Source: Metabacillus sp. B2-18 (lineage in GTDB: Bacteria > Bacillota > Bacilli > Bacillales > Bacillaceae). From it: a stretch of DNA of 64,000 nucleotides. The notes under the pieces were generated by a model. It was not told the origin of the DNA. It saw only the letters and a program-made list of their open reading frames with translations, and made no database searches. The DNA lies in contig NZ_CP088245.1 in NCBI RefSeq assembly GCF_021117275.1, positions 1,525,501 to 1,589,500 on the forward strand. Reading direction: 5' to 3'. A program made the translations under genes and the position numbers. Below, one piece after another: positions 17,601-25,842 of this stretch; within the stretch, counting starts at the first letter, position 1; each line of letters starts with the position of its first letter.

Positions 17601-20273
17601 TCAGCTCATGTAAAGGACCAATTTAATCAAGATTTATTAGATTCAAAAGTAACATGGTCATCCTCTGACAAAACGATTGCAACTGTTGACAATAGCGGAA
17701 AGGTGACAGGAATCAAACCAGGTAATGTTGTTATTACAGTTACTTCAGGAGCTGCACAAGCAACTTTTGATATAAAGGTTAAGGAAAATGTTAAACGTTA
17801 TGTGCGTATTAAGTATGTGAGACCTGACGGTGATTTCACTGGTGATTTTGGTGCTTGGAACTTGTGGGTTTGGAATACAGGTGTGAAAAACGACCAAATT
17901 GACTTTGAAACAATTGAAGGTGATACAGCTATAGCAAATGTTGAAATTGCACCTGAAACCGAGTCAATTGGCTTCTTAGTAAGAAAAGGAACAGATTGGA
18001 ACACAGCTAAGGTTTCACCTGATAGTGATGACCACAACGTGACGATTAATCGTGATGATATGATAACAAAGGTAACCGTTGTGACAGGTGTTGCAGGTCA
18101 AACAGTTGTACCAACTGTGAAAGGTCCTGATTTACAAGATGGAGATGCTACGTTCTATTATAGAGATGAAGAACTTTTCCAAAATGATGAAATGCATACG
18201 ATTGATGATGTGAGGGTAAAAGTTAATGGACAAGAATATCAAATGGATTATAGTGAACAAAATGAGTATTTTATTTATAAATTAGAGGATTTAGAGGAAG
18301 GTTCATATGAATATTCCTTTTTAGTGACAACAGACGGTGAAACCAAAGAAGTAACCGATCCAAAGAACACGAAAAATGGCAAATCAATCATTACTTATAC
18401 TCGTCCAGACTTAAACATTGAAACGAAGGTTTCTCCTTCTGAAATCACATATGATGAAAACACTGTTTTAAAAGTAAATGTAACATCTGAGGATCAAGTT
18501 AGCATAAAAGAAATTACGGCTGATTTGTCAGCATTGGGTGGAAAGAACAAGGTTGAAATTGATCCAACAATAGGTGCTGTTTCAATAGGTGCTAACGAGT
18601 CGGTGACAGCTGGAGAAAAGGAAATTGTCATCAGTGTAGTTGATGAGTTCGGAAACACTCACAAAAAAACAGTGATCGTAACGATCAAGCCAGAACAAGT
18701 TGTAGGAGATAAACTAGACTTTGATTGGGATGAGGCACGAATTTATTTTATGCTAACAGACCGTTTTAAAGATGGTGATCCATCTAATAACGGCGGAGTA
18801 GAATATGATCCAACACACTCAGAAGCATATCATGGTGGTGACTTCCAAGGGATCATTGATAAGCTAGACTATATTGAAGACCTTGGTATTAATACAATCT
18901 GGATATCACCAATTGTTGATAATATTGACTTCAATAAAGGATTAGATTTCAACACGACAGAAGGGCTTAAAGCAAAACAGTATGGTTACCACGGATACTG
19001 GGCAAAGGATTTTACAACGTTAGATGAGCATTTAGGTGATATGAAAACTTTCCAAAAACTTATCGAAAAAGCACATGATCGTGGAATAAAAATTATGCTA
19101 GATGTGGTTGTAAACCATGCAGGATATGGAATGGATGGGGAAGTATGGGAAACTTGGAAAGCAGATTCTGATCATCTTCCAACTGAAGAAGAATTAGCTG
19201 AATTTAGCGGTATGCTTCGAACAGTCGATGAAGATCCTACAGTACGTGGTGAACTAGATCATTTACCAGATTTTAAAACAGAAGATGCTGCAGTGCGCCA
19301 ACAAATCATAGACTGGCAAACAGCTTGGCTTGAAAAAGCGAAAACGAGACGTGGAGATACAATTGACTTCTTCCGCATTGATACAGTTAAACATGTAGAA
19401 GATGCAACATGGCAAGCATTGAAAAATGATTTAACTTCTATTGATCCTGAATTTAAAATGATTGGAGAATATTGGGGAGCAAGTATCAATAATGACGGGG
19501 GATACTTAGGAACTGGTCAAATGGATTCACTATTAGATTTTGATTTTAAAGAAAAAGCAAAATCTTTTGTAGATGGTTCCATTGATAGTGTTGAAACATA
19601 TTTACAAGACAGAAATAAACAACTTTCAAACACAGCAACATTAGGGCAATTTCTAAGCAGTCATGACCAGAATGGTTTCTTAACGGAATACGTGAATGGG
19701 GATGTTGGGAAGCTGAAGGTTGCATCTGCTCTACAAATTACATCGAAAGGTCAACCTGTTATTTACTATGGTGAAGAACTAGGACGATCTGGGAAATCGG
19801 ATTGGGAAAAAGATACGGATGGAAATGTAGTGGCATTTGGTCAAAATAGAGGTGATATGCCATGGGAACTTTATGAAAATAAAGATCCTGAAGCAATGGC
19901 TCTACATGATCATTACTCTAAACTTCTTACTATTCGTAAAGATTTTTCAAAGGTCTTTTCAAAGGGTACAAGAGAAAAAGTTGCTGGTGGAGACTCTGAT
20001 AAATACATTGTTTTCTCAAGAGAATATGATGATGATCGACTGTTAGTTGGCCTTAATACAACATCAGAAAAGAAAAAAGCAACTTTTAAAGTGGACTTTG
20101 CTCCAAAAACAAAGTTAACAGATCTTTACAGTGGTAAAAAATACAAAGTTAGTAAAAATCAAGAAATAACGATAGAACTACCTTCAAAAGATCAAGGTGG
20201 AACAGCCATTTTGGCAGAATTTACTCCAGGTAAATCAAATAAAAAACAAAAAGATCATAAGAAAAATAAATAA
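14637..20273 (+). CDS. Secreted bifunctional amylopullulanase (two GH13 domains)
   Basis: A 1878-residue exoenzyme for starch and pullulan, started by TTG behind GGGGAGG. Signal peptide at about 1-33 (YLVVFVMFLQLFSGLFPYANASA). Next come a starch-binding E-set domain (about 36-128, VIGSFNGWD), a CBM48-like module, then a type I pullulanase GH13 domain: YNWGYDP-like NWGYDPIHFNVPEG, VIADVVYNHT near 476, GFRFDLMG near 550, GEPW near 583, TAHDN near 666. Two Big-2 domains span about 885-1050, a CBM41-like domain about 1052-1140, then a second, alpha-amylase-type GH13 with DVVVNHAG near 1489, FFRIDTVKH near 1579, GEYWG near 1610 and SSHDQNG near 1675. The tail is lysine-rich, with no sortase signal. 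CcpA control is likely. Confidence 0.93.
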   Translation: MNVKERRSLTYLVVFVMFLQLFSGLFPYANASAEVISPVIEEDGSVTFHYNQTDESSVFVIGSFNGWDLTTAVEMKLENGVFSATISDLEPGKYEYKFLINNRTWDESSTDPLNPNTAEGNSTFTIESTEPVNVQSALMDSFSEILVTTNKNFGEKEFVLTDVAENKVIETTVTKVDDKKVKLILTDESSVDVRKVYKVSLGGSEGTKVVMRNILNDDRFFYAGNDLGYTYSSSKTTFKLWAPTATKVSLAIYEEAGTYEGPFVSDHTGGTEKLMTRADNGVWSLTVDEDLKNKYYMYKLDFADGTSHYAVDPYARSTSANGQRAAIVDLDSTDPTGFDPADKPAVVSPADAIIYELHVRDFSIDEQSGMENKGKYLAFTETGTTGANGVKTGVDSLRELGVNYVHLLPTYDFGSVNELTVNDPNSSDVKFNWGYDPIHFNVPEGSYSSDPMDPTSRIKEYKRMVQSLHDNGIRVIADVVYNHTYMNESTQLEGSSPFNLIVPGYYYRTDDAGHITNGSGTGNEVASERPMVRKYIKDSVQYWATEFGIDGFRFDLMGLIDQKTMQELTKELQNKVDPNVLIYGEPWTGGSTSLPSSMQHVKGSQKDQGYAVFNDNIRGAIKGDSDAAGTGFATGASGKEGDIVEGVKGAIDQFTNKPQESITYVTAHDNLNLWDKLMRVAGTDTDHESDQYDPHAVITEEDALTNEWVKRSLLANGIVLTSQGIPFLHAGEEMLRSKYGVHNSYKSPDSINKIRWELKNDYQSVFTYYKGLIELRKKHAAFKMDSKEEVQSHLQVLKQNENVVAYQLKDHANNDTWKNIVVIYNANKTAKEVVLPVNGNWNIVVDHTSAGTETIRTVNSGKVTVEGLSMMVLYDQKEAEYTPVPTSIEINPDVFAINPGETKGVSAYVKDQNGRVMLGEDLTWTSSNEAVAKVNNGRVVGVTEGTAIITVKAGEIQAKIEVTVATLLPDTISIVGNDSVFATYSTQLSAHVKDQFNQDLLDSKVTWSSSDKTIATVDNSGKVTGIKPGNVVITVTSGAAQATFDIKVKENVKRYVRIKYVRPDGDFTGDFGAWNLWVWNTGVKNDQIDFETIEGDTAIANVEIAPETESIGFLVRKGTDWNTAKVSPDSDDHNVTINRDDMITKVTVVTGVAGQTVVPTVKGPDLQDGDATFYYRDEELFQNDEMHTIDDVRVKVNGQEYQMDYSEQNEYFIYKLEDLEEGSYEYSFLVTTDGETKEVTDPKNTKNGKSIITYTRPDLNIETKVSPSEITYDENTVLKVNVTSEDQVSIKEITADLSALGGKNKVEIDPTIGAVSIGANESVTAGEKEIVISVVDEFGNTHKKTVIVTIKPEQVVGDKLDFDWDEARIYFMLTDRFKDGDPSNNGGVEYDPTHSEAYHGGDFQGIIDKLDYIEDLGINTIWISPIVDNIDFNKGLDFNTTEGLKAKQYGYHGYWAKDFTTLDEHLGDMKTFQKLIEKAHDRGIKIMLDVVVNHAGYGMDGEVWETWKADSDHLPTEEELAEFSGMLRTVDEDPTVRGELDHLPDFKTEDAAVRQQIIDWQTAWLEKAKTRRGDTIDFFRIDTVKHVEDATWQALKNDLTSIDPEFKMIGEYWGASINNDGGYLGTGQMDSLLDFDFKEKAKSFVDGSIDSVETYLQDRNKQLSNTATLGQFLSSHDQNGFLTEYVNGDVGKLKVASALQITSKGQPVIYYGEELGRSGKSDWEKDTDGNVVAFGQNRGDMPWELYENKDPEAMALHDHYSKLLTIRKDFSKVFSKGTREKVAGGDSDKYIVFSREYDDDRLLVGLNTTSEKKKATFKVDFAPKTKLTDLYSGKKYKVSKNQEITIELPSKDQGGTAILAEFTPGKSNKKQKDHKKNK

Positions 20274-20298
20274 ATGGCAAAATGTTGATTGATACTAA

Positions 20299-20332
20299 AG
20301 AAGTCTGATGAGATTTTCATCAGACTTTTTTC
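20299..20332 (+). terminator. Terminator after the amylopullulanase gene
   Basis: AAGTCTGATGA and TCATCAGACTT form an 11-bp stem followed by TTTTTT. Confidence 0.93.
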
Positions 20333-20439
20333 GATTAAGAACAAGAAGCTGTGAAGATAAAGTTCCTGCACTGGGGAGGATCTTTCTAGCTGAATTTAGT
20401 GACTAATGGAATCTTATAAAGACCCTTTTTTTAGAATAT

Positions 20440-21345
20440 TTAAGCTTTTTTACGTACTGTTTTTGTTTTCTTTCCAGCTGTAGCTGCATTGGTTGTTGTT
20501 GCAGTAGATACAGCAAGATCGTCTCCTGCAGCTTTTGCTTGTTTTGCGGGTTTTGCTTTTGGTTGTGGTTTTTTCGTTTTTTCAATACTAGCCTGAAGGG
20601 CGCTCATTAAGTCGACTACATTTTGTCTAGGAGCTGCTTCTGCTGCAGGAGTTTTTCCTTCATTTTGATTTACCTTACGTTCAATTAGTTCTTGAAGCGC
20701 TAAACGGTAATCATCTTTGTATTTTTCAGGTTCAAATGTTGTTGTTAGTTGATCAATTAGCATGATGGCAGTTTCAAGCTCTTTTTCACCAACTTCAACT
20801 TGCTCGGGAACACTCGGTACTTCTTTTACATTTCTTACTTCATCAGGATAGTGAACAGTTTCCATAACAATGCAATTTTCATAAACTCGAACCATTGCTA
20901 GTTGCTGTTTTGAACGAATTGTAATCTCAGCAATCCCAATTTTTCCGGACTTTGTTAATGCTTCACGAAGAAGACCGTATGCTTTTCCACCGTTTTCTCC
21001 AGGGCCAATAAAGTATGAACGATTAAAATAAATAGGATCTATATCATCGATACTAACAAAGTCAATAATTTCAACTGTTTTGTCTTCATGCTCATCTTTC
21101 AATTCTTTTAATTCTTCCTCAGTTAGAACAACATATTTTCCCTTAACATATTCATATCCCTTTACAATTTCATCTGGAGTAACTTCTTCATCACAATTCG
21201 GACATGTTTTTTCATATTGAATTGGGGAGTGACATTTTTTATGAAGAGTTCTAAGTTTTATATCCTTGTCTTCAGTAGCTGCATAAAGCTTTATAGGAAT
21301 ATTAACGAGTCCGAAGCTAATTGAACCTTTCCACATTGTGTGCAT
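20440..21345 (-). CDS. ku: Non-homologous end-joining protein Ku
   Basis: A 301-residue Ku homologue. The start MWKGSISFGLVNIPIKLYAAT is the bacterial Ku signature, followed by LHKKCHSPIQYEKTCPNCDEEV with the CxxC pair near residue 50, and FVSIDDIDPIYFNRSYFIGP near 100. It binds double-strand ends as a homodimer and recruits LigD. The C-terminal 60 residues are a low-complexity Lys/Ala/Pro/Thr tail of the kind that aids DNA binding. In B. subtilis the ku and ligD genes are adjacent; here they converge across the HAD and amylopullulanase genes. The first ATG (21345) is used, but the ATG three codons later is equally possible. Confidence 0.95.
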   Translation of the reverse strand: MHTMWKGSISFGLVNIPIKLYAATEDKDIKLRTLHKKCHSPIQYEKTCPNCDEEVTPDEIVKGYEYVKGKYVVLTEEELKELKDEHEDKTVEIIDFVSIDDIDPIYFNRSYFIGPGENGGKAYGLLREALTKSGKIGIAEITIRSKQQLAMVRVYENCIVMETVHYPDEVRNVKEVPSVPEQVEVGEKELETAIMLIDQLTTTFEPEKYKDDYRLALQELIERKVNQNEGKTPAAEAAPRQNVVDLMSALQASIEKTKKPQPKAKPAKQAKAAGDDLAVSTATTTNAATAGKKTKTVRKKA

Positions 21346-21431
21346 CTACGATCCCTGCCTTCATCAAATGTTTATTTAGTATTTAGCTTCAGTTTTATAC
21401 AGTGTTTTCATAAGTAGAAATAGCTACCAAT

Positions 21432-21458
21432 TAAAAAAGAGCAGAAACAGTCCTGCTC
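21432..21458 (-). terminator. Terminator after uppP
   Basis: On the minus strand GAGCAG, 8-base loop, CTGCTC, then TTTTTTAATT. Confidence 0.75.
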
Positions 21459-21462
21459 AAAG

Positions 21463-22242
21463 TTAAAATGTCCCCATTTGTTGAAGTGCAATAATAACTA
21501 CACCGAGAATCCAAACATACACAGCAAATAATTTTAATGACTTGTTCTTTACGAATGAAATCATAAACTTTACAGCAATATAGCCAAAGATAGCAGAAGC
21601 AAGCGTTGCGATAAACATGGATGTTAAACTTATTTGTGGGACATTTCCAGATACCATATCCTTTAATTGGTAAATAACTCCTCCACAAATGGCCGGAATA
21701 GACAGTAGGAAGGAAAAGTAAGCAGCTGCTTCTTTGTCCATTTTTCGCATTAGAGCTCCAACTATGGTCATTCCAGACCGAGATATGGCTGGGAAAATCG
21801 CAAATGCTTGAAAGCTACCAATAAAAAAAGAATCAAAAAGAGAAATGTCTTCTACTTTTTTTGCTCCATTTTTAATGGAATCAGCAAACCATAAGAAAGC
21901 ACCTGTTACTAGAAATTCCCATCCAATTGTAACGCCTGATTTAGAAATGCTATCAAAATAGTCACTAAACAAGACACCAGCAATAACGGCAGGGATTGTT
22001 CCAATAACTAGAAGAGCAGTAATACGGCTAAAAGGATTTTTAATTAGTTTTAGTAAAATATCTTTATAAAAAACAACTAAAGCGATAAGTGTACCAAGAT
22101 GGAGCATGGTGTCTAAAAATAAGCCCGCTTCTTCCAGTCCAAAGAAATTGCGGCCTAAATATAAATGCCCCGTGCTACTAATCGGAATAAATTCAGTTAA
22201 ACCTTGGATAATTCCTAATATGATTGCTTGAAGCCAATCCAT
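21463..22242 (-). CDS. uppP: Undecaprenyl-diphosphatase UppP/BacA
   Basis: A 259-residue integral membrane enzyme that recycles undecaprenyl pyrophosphate to the monophosphate lipid carrier for cell-wall synthesis and contributes to bacitracin tolerance. Motif 1 is QGLTEFIPISSTGH at about residues 14-27, including the catalytic glutamate and histidine; motif 2 is FPAISRSGMTI near 155, the PGxSRSxxT motif with Ala in place of Gly. Seven to eight hydrophobic segments are visible. The SD GGGGGT precedes ATG 22242. It is a single gene with its own terminator, divergent from a DedA gene that also handles membrane lipids. Confidence 0.95.
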   Translation of the reverse strand: MDWLQAIILGIIQGLTEFIPISSTGHLYLGRNFFGLEEAGLFLDTMLHLGTLIALVVFYKDILLKLIKNPFSRITALLVIGTIPAVIAGVLFSDYFDSISKSGVTIGWEFLVTGAFLWFADSIKNGAKKVEDISLFDSFFIGSFQAFAIFPAISRSGMTIVGALMRKMDKEAAAYFSFLLSIPAICGGVIYQLKDMVSGNVPQISLTSMFIATLASAIFGYIAVKFMISFVKNKSLKLFAVYVWILGVVIIALQQMGTF

Positions 22243-22338
22243 TTTTCATACCCCCCATTAAAACAATGCTTGTCTGTATACATGAATATGTGTAATATAT
22301 AAGCTTGTAGAACAACTTATTGGAAAATAGGTGATATA

Positions 22339-22965
22339 GTGGAAGAATTAATTCTTTCTATACTTGAACAGTTTAAAGAACTTTCTTATTTTGGAATTAT
22401 GCTGGCATTAACGATTGAATTTGTACCAGCTGAGTTAGTACTACCTCTTGCTGGTTATTGGGTTTATGAAGGTGATATGACATTATGGGGGACTGTTCTT
22501 GCAGGGACAGTAGGTGGAACGTTCGGGCCATTGACTCTTTATGCTGTTGGAAGATATGGTGGACGACCATTTATCCTTAAGTTTGGAAAATACTTTTTCA
22601 TTAATGAAGAAAAGCTTACTAAAGCAGATGAATTTTTTGAGAGGAATGGTGCAATGGTTGCTTTTACAGCAAGATTCTTACCTGGAGTAAGAACGTTGAT
22701 CTCCATTCCATGTGGTATGGCAAAAATGAATGTTTGGGTTTTCTCTATCTATACGTTTGCTGCAATGCTGCCGATTACTTTTATTTATGTTTATCTCGGA
22801 TTAAAGCTAGGCGAAAATTGGAAGAACGTAGGTGAGCTTGCAAACCAATATATCCTTCCTGCCGGTATAGCAGTTCTCGTTATATTCGTTGCTTATAAAT
22901 TAATTACTCGTAAAAAAAAGAAAACTTATAGTGAACAACATAAAACAGCTTCAAAAAAACATTAG
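22339..22965 (+). CDS. DedA-family membrane protein
   Basis: A 208-residue polytopic protein started by GTG behind AGGTGA. The VTT/DedA core is visible: EFVPAELVLPLAGYWVYEG near residue 27, AGTVGGTFGPLTLYAVGRYGGRPFILKFGKYFFI near 50-85, and FTARFLPGVRTLISIPCGMAKM near 110-130 with the conserved Arg-FxPGxR-T motif. Members act as lipid flippases or scramblases; some move undecaprenyl phosphate, which would fit the divergent uppP neighbour, though that link is inference. The C terminus is lysine-rich and cytoplasmic. Confidence 0.88.
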   Translation: MEELILSILEQFKELSYFGIMLALTIEFVPAELVLPLAGYWVYEGDMTLWGTVLAGTVGGTFGPLTLYAVGRYGGRPFILKFGKYFFINEEKLTKADEFFERNGAMVAFTARFLPGVRTLISIPCGMAKMNVWVFSIYTFAAMLPITFIYVYLGLKLGENWKNVGELANQYILPAGIAVLVIFVAYKLITRKKKKTYSEQHKTASKKH

Positions 22966-23027
22966 AATAGATTGACTATAAAATTCAACGGCATTGTTGC
23001 CATGATCGGAATTTAAATATGCTCAGG

Positions 23028-23062
23028 AAGACCTTTGCCTACATTGGCAAGGGTCTTTTTTG
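23028..23062 (+). terminator. Terminator after the dedA gene
   Basis: AAGACCTTTGCC and GGCAAGGGTCTT pair across a short loop, then TTTTTTG. Confidence 0.92.
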
Positions 23063-23270
23063 TTGTCTCATTTGTAAACAAGGGTAAATAATAGAAGTTA
23101 ATTAATAAATGAGTGTCACGAAAACCTTGAAAATAATTATTCAATATGTCAAATGTGTAACAAATTATAGGTCTTAAATCCTTAAAATGAAAAAAAACTA
23201 TAAAATTTAATTTCTACACCCTTAAGTTAAAAAAAGAATTCGAAACTATGTATTGAAACGAAAAAACACT

Positions 23271-23362
23271 AAGGAGGATTTGGTGAAACCGCATTGCATC
23301 AAATGAAATACATGTGTAATTTATTGGAAATCGGCGATTTCTCTGAAAAAAAGTTCATATGA
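23271..23362 (+). other. Two overlapping mini-ORFs in the sigI upstream region
   Basis: The 480-base gap between the dedA terminator and sigI (23063-23543) holds no ordinary gene. Inside it AAGGAGG (23271-23277) precedes GTG 23283, giving a 7-codon ORF whose stop (23304-23306) overlaps the ATG (23303) of a 19-codon ORF ending at 23362. The ATGA overlap suggests translational coupling. A TATAAT hexamer occurs at 23490-23495 closer to sigI. Whether the peptides are made is unknown. Confidence 0.3.
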
Positions 23363-23543
23363 TCTGCTAAAATGCATTTATAGTCTGATTTAATATCAAT
23401 AGGTCTAAAGTAATTTGTTTTGTAACAATTGACTTTCTTTTGTAGAAATTCAGAAAGATAGTTTCATATATCTTCCTTTGCGGTCCCTCTATAATTTAGC
23501 TATTATAGACAAAGTAATATAGGGGAAACAGAGGTGAACCGCC

Positions 23544-24290
23544 ATGCTTAGCCTTTTGTTTAGACTAGGTAAGAAAAAGCGAACATTAGAAGAAACGGTT
23601 CTCCTAATTCAAAAAGGAGACCTTCAATTACAAAATGAATTAATTGAACAATATAAGCCATTTGTTGCTAAAACAGTATCATCTGTTTGTAAAAGATATA
23701 TTAGTGAAAATGATGATGAATTTAGTATAGGTTTAATTGCGTTTAATGATGCTATTGAAAAGTATTCTACAGATAAAGGAAGCTCTCTGTTAGCATTTGC
23801 AGAATTAGTTATAAAGAGAAAAGTGATTGATTACATTCGGAAGGAAGCTCGTAATCCTTACACGGTTAACTTAGATCTGCAAGAGCACGAAGAAGGAGAG
23901 TATTCTCAAAGTAAAATTGAATCAGATTTATCAATTGATGAGTACACGAAGGCAATTGAACAAGAGCATCGAAAAGAAGAGATTATATTTTTTCAACACT
24001 GTTTAAACGATTTTAATCTAACCTTTGCTGAAATATTAGATCAATCACCAAAGCATTTTGATGCACGTCAAAATGCCATCATGGTTGCAAAGGAAGTCGT
24101 CAAGGATGATGACCTACGACATCACCTTTTTACTAAAAAACAACTTCCGGTTAAGCAACTAGAAGCAAAAGTAGCAGTAAGCCGTAAGACAATTGAGAGA
24201 AACAGAAAATACATCATTGCAATGGCCATCATCCTTTCAGGGAATTTCGTCTATTTAAAAGATTATATTAAAGGGGTGCTAGATTCATGA
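23544..24290 (+). CDS. sigI: RNA polymerase sigma factor SigI
   Basis: A 248-residue SigI-type sigma factor. Region 2 is seen at about residues 18-100 (VLLIQKGDLQLQNELIEQYKPFVAKTVSSVC, then FSIGLIAFNDAIEKYSTDKGSSLLAFAELVIKRKVIDYIRKEARN). The C-terminal helix-turn-helix is VKQLEAKVAVSRKTIERNRKYIIAMAIIL near 205-235, distinctive for SigI. In B. subtilis SigI is induced by heat and acts on envelope genes such as bcrC and mreBH. Its stop overlaps the start of the anti-sigma gene by four bases (ATGA), so the two are co-translated. GAGGTGAACCGCC precedes the ATG. Confidence 0.95.
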   Translation: MLSLLFRLGKKKRTLEETVLLIQKGDLQLQNELIEQYKPFVAKTVSSVCKRYISENDDEFSIGLIAFNDAIEKYSTDKGSSLLAFAELVIKRKVIDYIRKEARNPYTVNLDLQEHEEGEYSQSKIESDLSIDEYTKAIEQEHRKEEIIFFQHCLNDFNLTFAEILDQSPKHFDARQNAIMVAKEVVKDDDLRHHLFTKKQLPVKQLEAKVAVSRKTIERNRKYIIAMAIILSGNFVYLKDYIKGVLDS

Positions 24291-25429
24291 AAAAGGGAGT
24301 CGTCGTAGAATATAGTGATGACTTTGTTACGTTGCTCACCCCGGATGGGCAATTTTTAAAAGCTAAGAATAATGAAGGTGTCTATGAATTAGGTGAAGAA
24401 ATATCTTTTTTTCCTGTAGTGGATAAACGTGAAGAAGTTATCAGAAAGAGAAAAAGAAATCACATCCTCAGCTATTTTAGTACTCGTATGGCTAAGGCAG
24501 GGGCTATATCAGCAATTGCTATCATATTTTTTATGATCAGTTTTCTTCCATTTTTTCAAAATGATCAGGTATATGCCTATATGTCTATTGATATAAACCC
24601 TAGTTTTGAAGTGGGTGTTGATGATCAACTAAATGTGATTTCTTTAGAACCACTAAATGACGAGGCTAACAAGCTAATGAAAAAGGTTTCGGACTGGGAG
24701 AATAAACCTTTTGATGAGATTGTTGATCGGATCGTTGGTGAATGTAAATTAGAAGGGTACGTTTATCCTGGTAAGGAAATTGTTATAACGACAGTGGTTA
24801 ATGAAGAAGATAAAAAGGCGCAAAATAAGCTTCAAGAGGATATTAGTAAAATCCAATCTTCGTATGAAGAAGACCAGATGATTGTTAAAACAATTGAAGC
24901 TGATCAAGAAACTAGAGAAAAAGCTCAAAAACAAGGGGTTTCGACTGGTAAATATATTGAATTAACTGAAAAAGAGGTAAAACCAGTTAAGGAGAAAGAG
25001 ACAACACCAGTGGAACAAAACAATACTCCTTCAACCCAAGAAAAAGAAGATACAACAACTACTGATCCAGTAAAACAGGAAACTTCAACAACAGTTGAAG
25101 AAAATCAACAAACAAAAAATGAACTAAATTCAAAAGCAAAAGAAAAGTTAAATGAAGTGAAAAATGAGTTAAAAGGGCAGAAAAACGAACAAAAGCAAAA
25201 TAAAGGCAATCAAGTAAGTAACAATAATCGTGACAAACAAAAACAGAAAAACAACAATCGACATAATCAAGATAACGTTGACGATGATCGTGATAATCGA
25301 AAAGACAGAAAAGATAGAGATCATAATGATGATGATCGGCATAAAAGATGGAACTCGAATAGAGATAAAGATAAAGATCGAGATGATCGTGAAGAAAGAA
25401 AAAGAAACAACAACCGCGATGATGATTAA
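24287..25429 (+). CDS. rsgI: Anti-sigma-I factor RsgI
   Basis: A 380-residue bitopic protein. Residues 1-50 form the RsgI N-terminal SigI-binding domain (GVVVEYSDDFVTLLTPDGQFLKAKN), one membrane segment spans about 71-90, and the extracellular part starts with YAYMSIDINPSFEVGVD, the conserved RsgI peptidoglycan-side motif whose autoproteolysis is known in clostridial homologues. From about residue 225 the tail is low complexity: first Thr/Gln/Lys/Glu rich, then an Asn/Asp/Arg/Lys run to the end. Such tails vary between species and may touch the wall. The four-base overlap with sigI matches the classic sigI-rsgI operon. Confidence 0.95.
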   Translation: MKKGVVVEYSDDFVTLLTPDGQFLKAKNNEGVYELGEEISFFPVVDKREEVIRKRKRNHILSYFSTRMAKAGAISAIAIIFFMISFLPFFQNDQVYAYMSIDINPSFEVGVDDQLNVISLEPLNDEANKLMKKVSDWENKPFDEIVDRIVGECKLEGYVYPGKEIVITTVVNEEDKKAQNKLQEDISKIQSSYEEDQMIVKTIEADQETREKAQKQGVSTGKYIELTEKEVKPVKEKETTPVEQNNTPSTQEKEDTTTTDPVKQETSTTVEENQQTKNELNSKAKEKLNEVKNELKGQKNEQKQNKGNQVSNNNRDKQKQKNNNRHNQDNVDDDRDNRKDRKDRDHNDDDRHKRWNSNRDKDKDRDDREERKRNNNRDDD

Positions 25430-25456
25430 GGCTGATCCTAATGGACCAGCCTCTTT
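25430..25456 (+). terminator. Hairpin after rsgI
   Basis: GGCTGATCC and GGACCAGCC pair with a one-base mismatch across TAAT, followed by TCTTTG. The T-run is weak, so the terminator call is moderate. Confidence 0.5.
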
Positions 25457-25462
25457 GCCATA

Positions 25463-25663
25463 TTATTCAGTTCTATGTCCGTTTAGTTGTGATTGTGCTT
25501 GTGCAACTAAACGCTTAGTAATTTCGCCACCAACAGATCCGTTTGCACGGGAAACTGTATCTGAACCTAGGTTTACACCAAATTCATTTGCAATTTCATA
25601 TTTAATTTGATCCAGAGCTTGCTCAATCCCTGGTACAAGTAACTTATTGCTGCTTCTAGCCAT
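25463..25663 (-). CDS. sspD: Alpha/beta-type small acid-soluble spore protein (SspD-like)
   Basis: A 66-residue SASP that coats and protects spore [22 protein letters not shown], the GPR protease site [13 protein letters not shown] and the DNA-binding block [20 protein letters not shown] are all present. ATG 25663 has AAAGGAGTG six bases upstream. Its position just after rsgI and converging with it is that of sspD in B. subtilis, and the sequence agrees well with SspD as I remember it. Expression by SigG in the forespore is expected from the family, but I could not find a clean SigG promoter. Confidence 0.92.
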   Translation of the reverse strand: MARSSNKLLVPGIEQALDQIKYEIANEFGVNLGSDTVSRANGSVGGEITKRLVAQAQSQLNGHRTE

Positions 25664-25842
25664 TTGGAACACTCCTTTAGATGATTGTTCTAAGCTGATA
25701 AAGTATTCGATTTTTCAGCCTTACTCATAAGGTATCTTTCATTGTTAGTTTCTATACTGGAAAAGTTTAGACTAACTTGATGACTTTTTTATAGGTAAAT
25801 TATTTCTTACTCCTAATGAATTAATATACATGAGCTTCACGA

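Noticed and set aside
25664..25800. SigG promoter for the SASP gene
   Set aside because: Expected from the family, but no hexamer pair with acceptable spacing could be picked with confidence.
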